Assembly (NCBI GenBank): GCA_005406025.1
Contig: BGZK01001330.1
Coordinates: forward strand, 1-64,000
Direction: 5' to 3'
From: Eumeta japonica
Taxonomy: Eukaryota; Arthropoda; Insecta; Lepidoptera; Psychidae
Length of the DNA stretch: 64,000 nt
The position numbers were made by a program, and so were the translations under genes. Position 1 is the first letter of the stretch. Each line of letters opens with the position of its first letter. The notes below the pieces were generated by a model. That model had not been told where the DNA came from. It ran no database searches and was given only the letters and a program-made list of their open reading frames with translations. This document shows positions 63,444-64,000 of this stretch, piece by piece.

Positions 63444-64000
63444 GTCAGATAATCGTCTGTCAAACTTTGAATTATGTATTGTGTTGTTACTTTGAGCGAT
63501 TCGTATATAAGATGAAAAATAAAATAATAATGTTTATATAAAATGAAACACACAATTTTTGCATCGATGGCTTAATTTAATAATTTGAAGTTCACTGGGG
63601 CTTCGAGAAGTCTACTTTTGTGCACTGCTATGGACTCGGAAACGGCTCTAACGATTTTGATGGAAATTTGTACTGTGAAAATGTTTTGTTTTTAAAGTTT
63701 ATCTATGTACGTGTCTTCCATTCAAAAACGTTATTAGGAAAATATCCTATTAAACGTTGCTTTATAGCGCCACGTCGTAGAATTTCGAGGTGATTGCGTT
63801 GATGTTATGCTACCGGATGTAGTATAGAGGCATCAATATATTTGACGTATTGTTTTCAACAACAAATGGCACTACATGTCATTATTAACATGAGAACAGG
63901 TAGTAGTTACATTTTGTATATTGTCTAAGGTATTATGTATCTATGTATTTATTTTTGGAAATGTATGCAAGCAACCTCTCTCATTAACAAAATTTATGTA
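63444..64000. other. crb intron 15 (partial)
   Basis: AT-rich. 63600-63800 contains 'ggactcggaaacggctctaacgattttgatg', wording typical of a lepidopteran interspersed repeat. No exon before the window end. Confidence 0.5.

Overview
This window is nuclear DNA from an insect, most likely a moth or butterfly. The evidence is AT-rich, intron-rich sequence, short GC-rich exons with GT/AG borders, and many decayed transposable elements of types common in Lepidoptera (mariner, non-LTR elements, hAT-type MITEs, tRNA-derived SINEs). No species name can be supported from sequence alone. There are no bacterial genes, rRNA genes, convincing intact tRNA genes or CRISPR arrays.

Three host genes are present. 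(1) MINDY3/FAM188A, a deubiquitinase, is on the minus strand at 11812-13164, with its coding sequence in one exon behind a 5' UTR intron. (2) The first 15 coding exons of crumbs (crb), the apical polarity determinant, run on the plus strand from a start codon at 25753 to 63443 and continue past the window. The exons join in frame to give 868 residues: a signal peptide split by a 12-kb first intron, a laminin-G-like domain, and 15 full EGF-like repeats plus the start of a 16th. (3) NOA1, a mitochondrial circularly permuted GTPase, lies at 55285-57444 on the minus strand, wholly inside the 12-kb intron between crb exons 12 and 13.

Region by region: 1-11.8 kb is repeat-rich (a TIR element with a THAP-domain exon, a decayed non-LTR ORF1 with zinc knuckles, two decayed mariners, a dispersed repeat). 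11.8-13.4 kb is MINDY3. 13.4-25.6 kb is AT-rich intergenic DNA with a hAT-type MITE, a non-LTR tail, a SINE, satellite-like tracts, a perfect hairpin and an unidentified broken reading frame. 25.6-26.0 kb is the CpG-rich crb promoter and first exon. 25.8-38 kb is crb intron 1, with an internal CpG island, a decayed non-LTR element and widespread repeats. 38-49.6 kb holds crb exons 2-12, with a second THAP-bearing element and a foldback element in the introns. 49.6-61.7 kb is the intron with NOA1, a mariner interrupted by a hAT-type MITE, and a SINE. 61.7-63.4 kb holds crb exons 13-15.

The three genes share no pathway. MINDY3 trims K48-linked ubiquitin, Crumbs organises the apical membrane, and NOA1 serves mitochondrial translation. 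The most interesting non-gene signals are the two TIR elements carrying a THAP zinc-finger exon with a preserved splice donor, the nested MITE with a perfect 8-bp target duplication, the foldback whose end recurs 9 kb away, and a cluster of GC hairpins near 60.3 kb.
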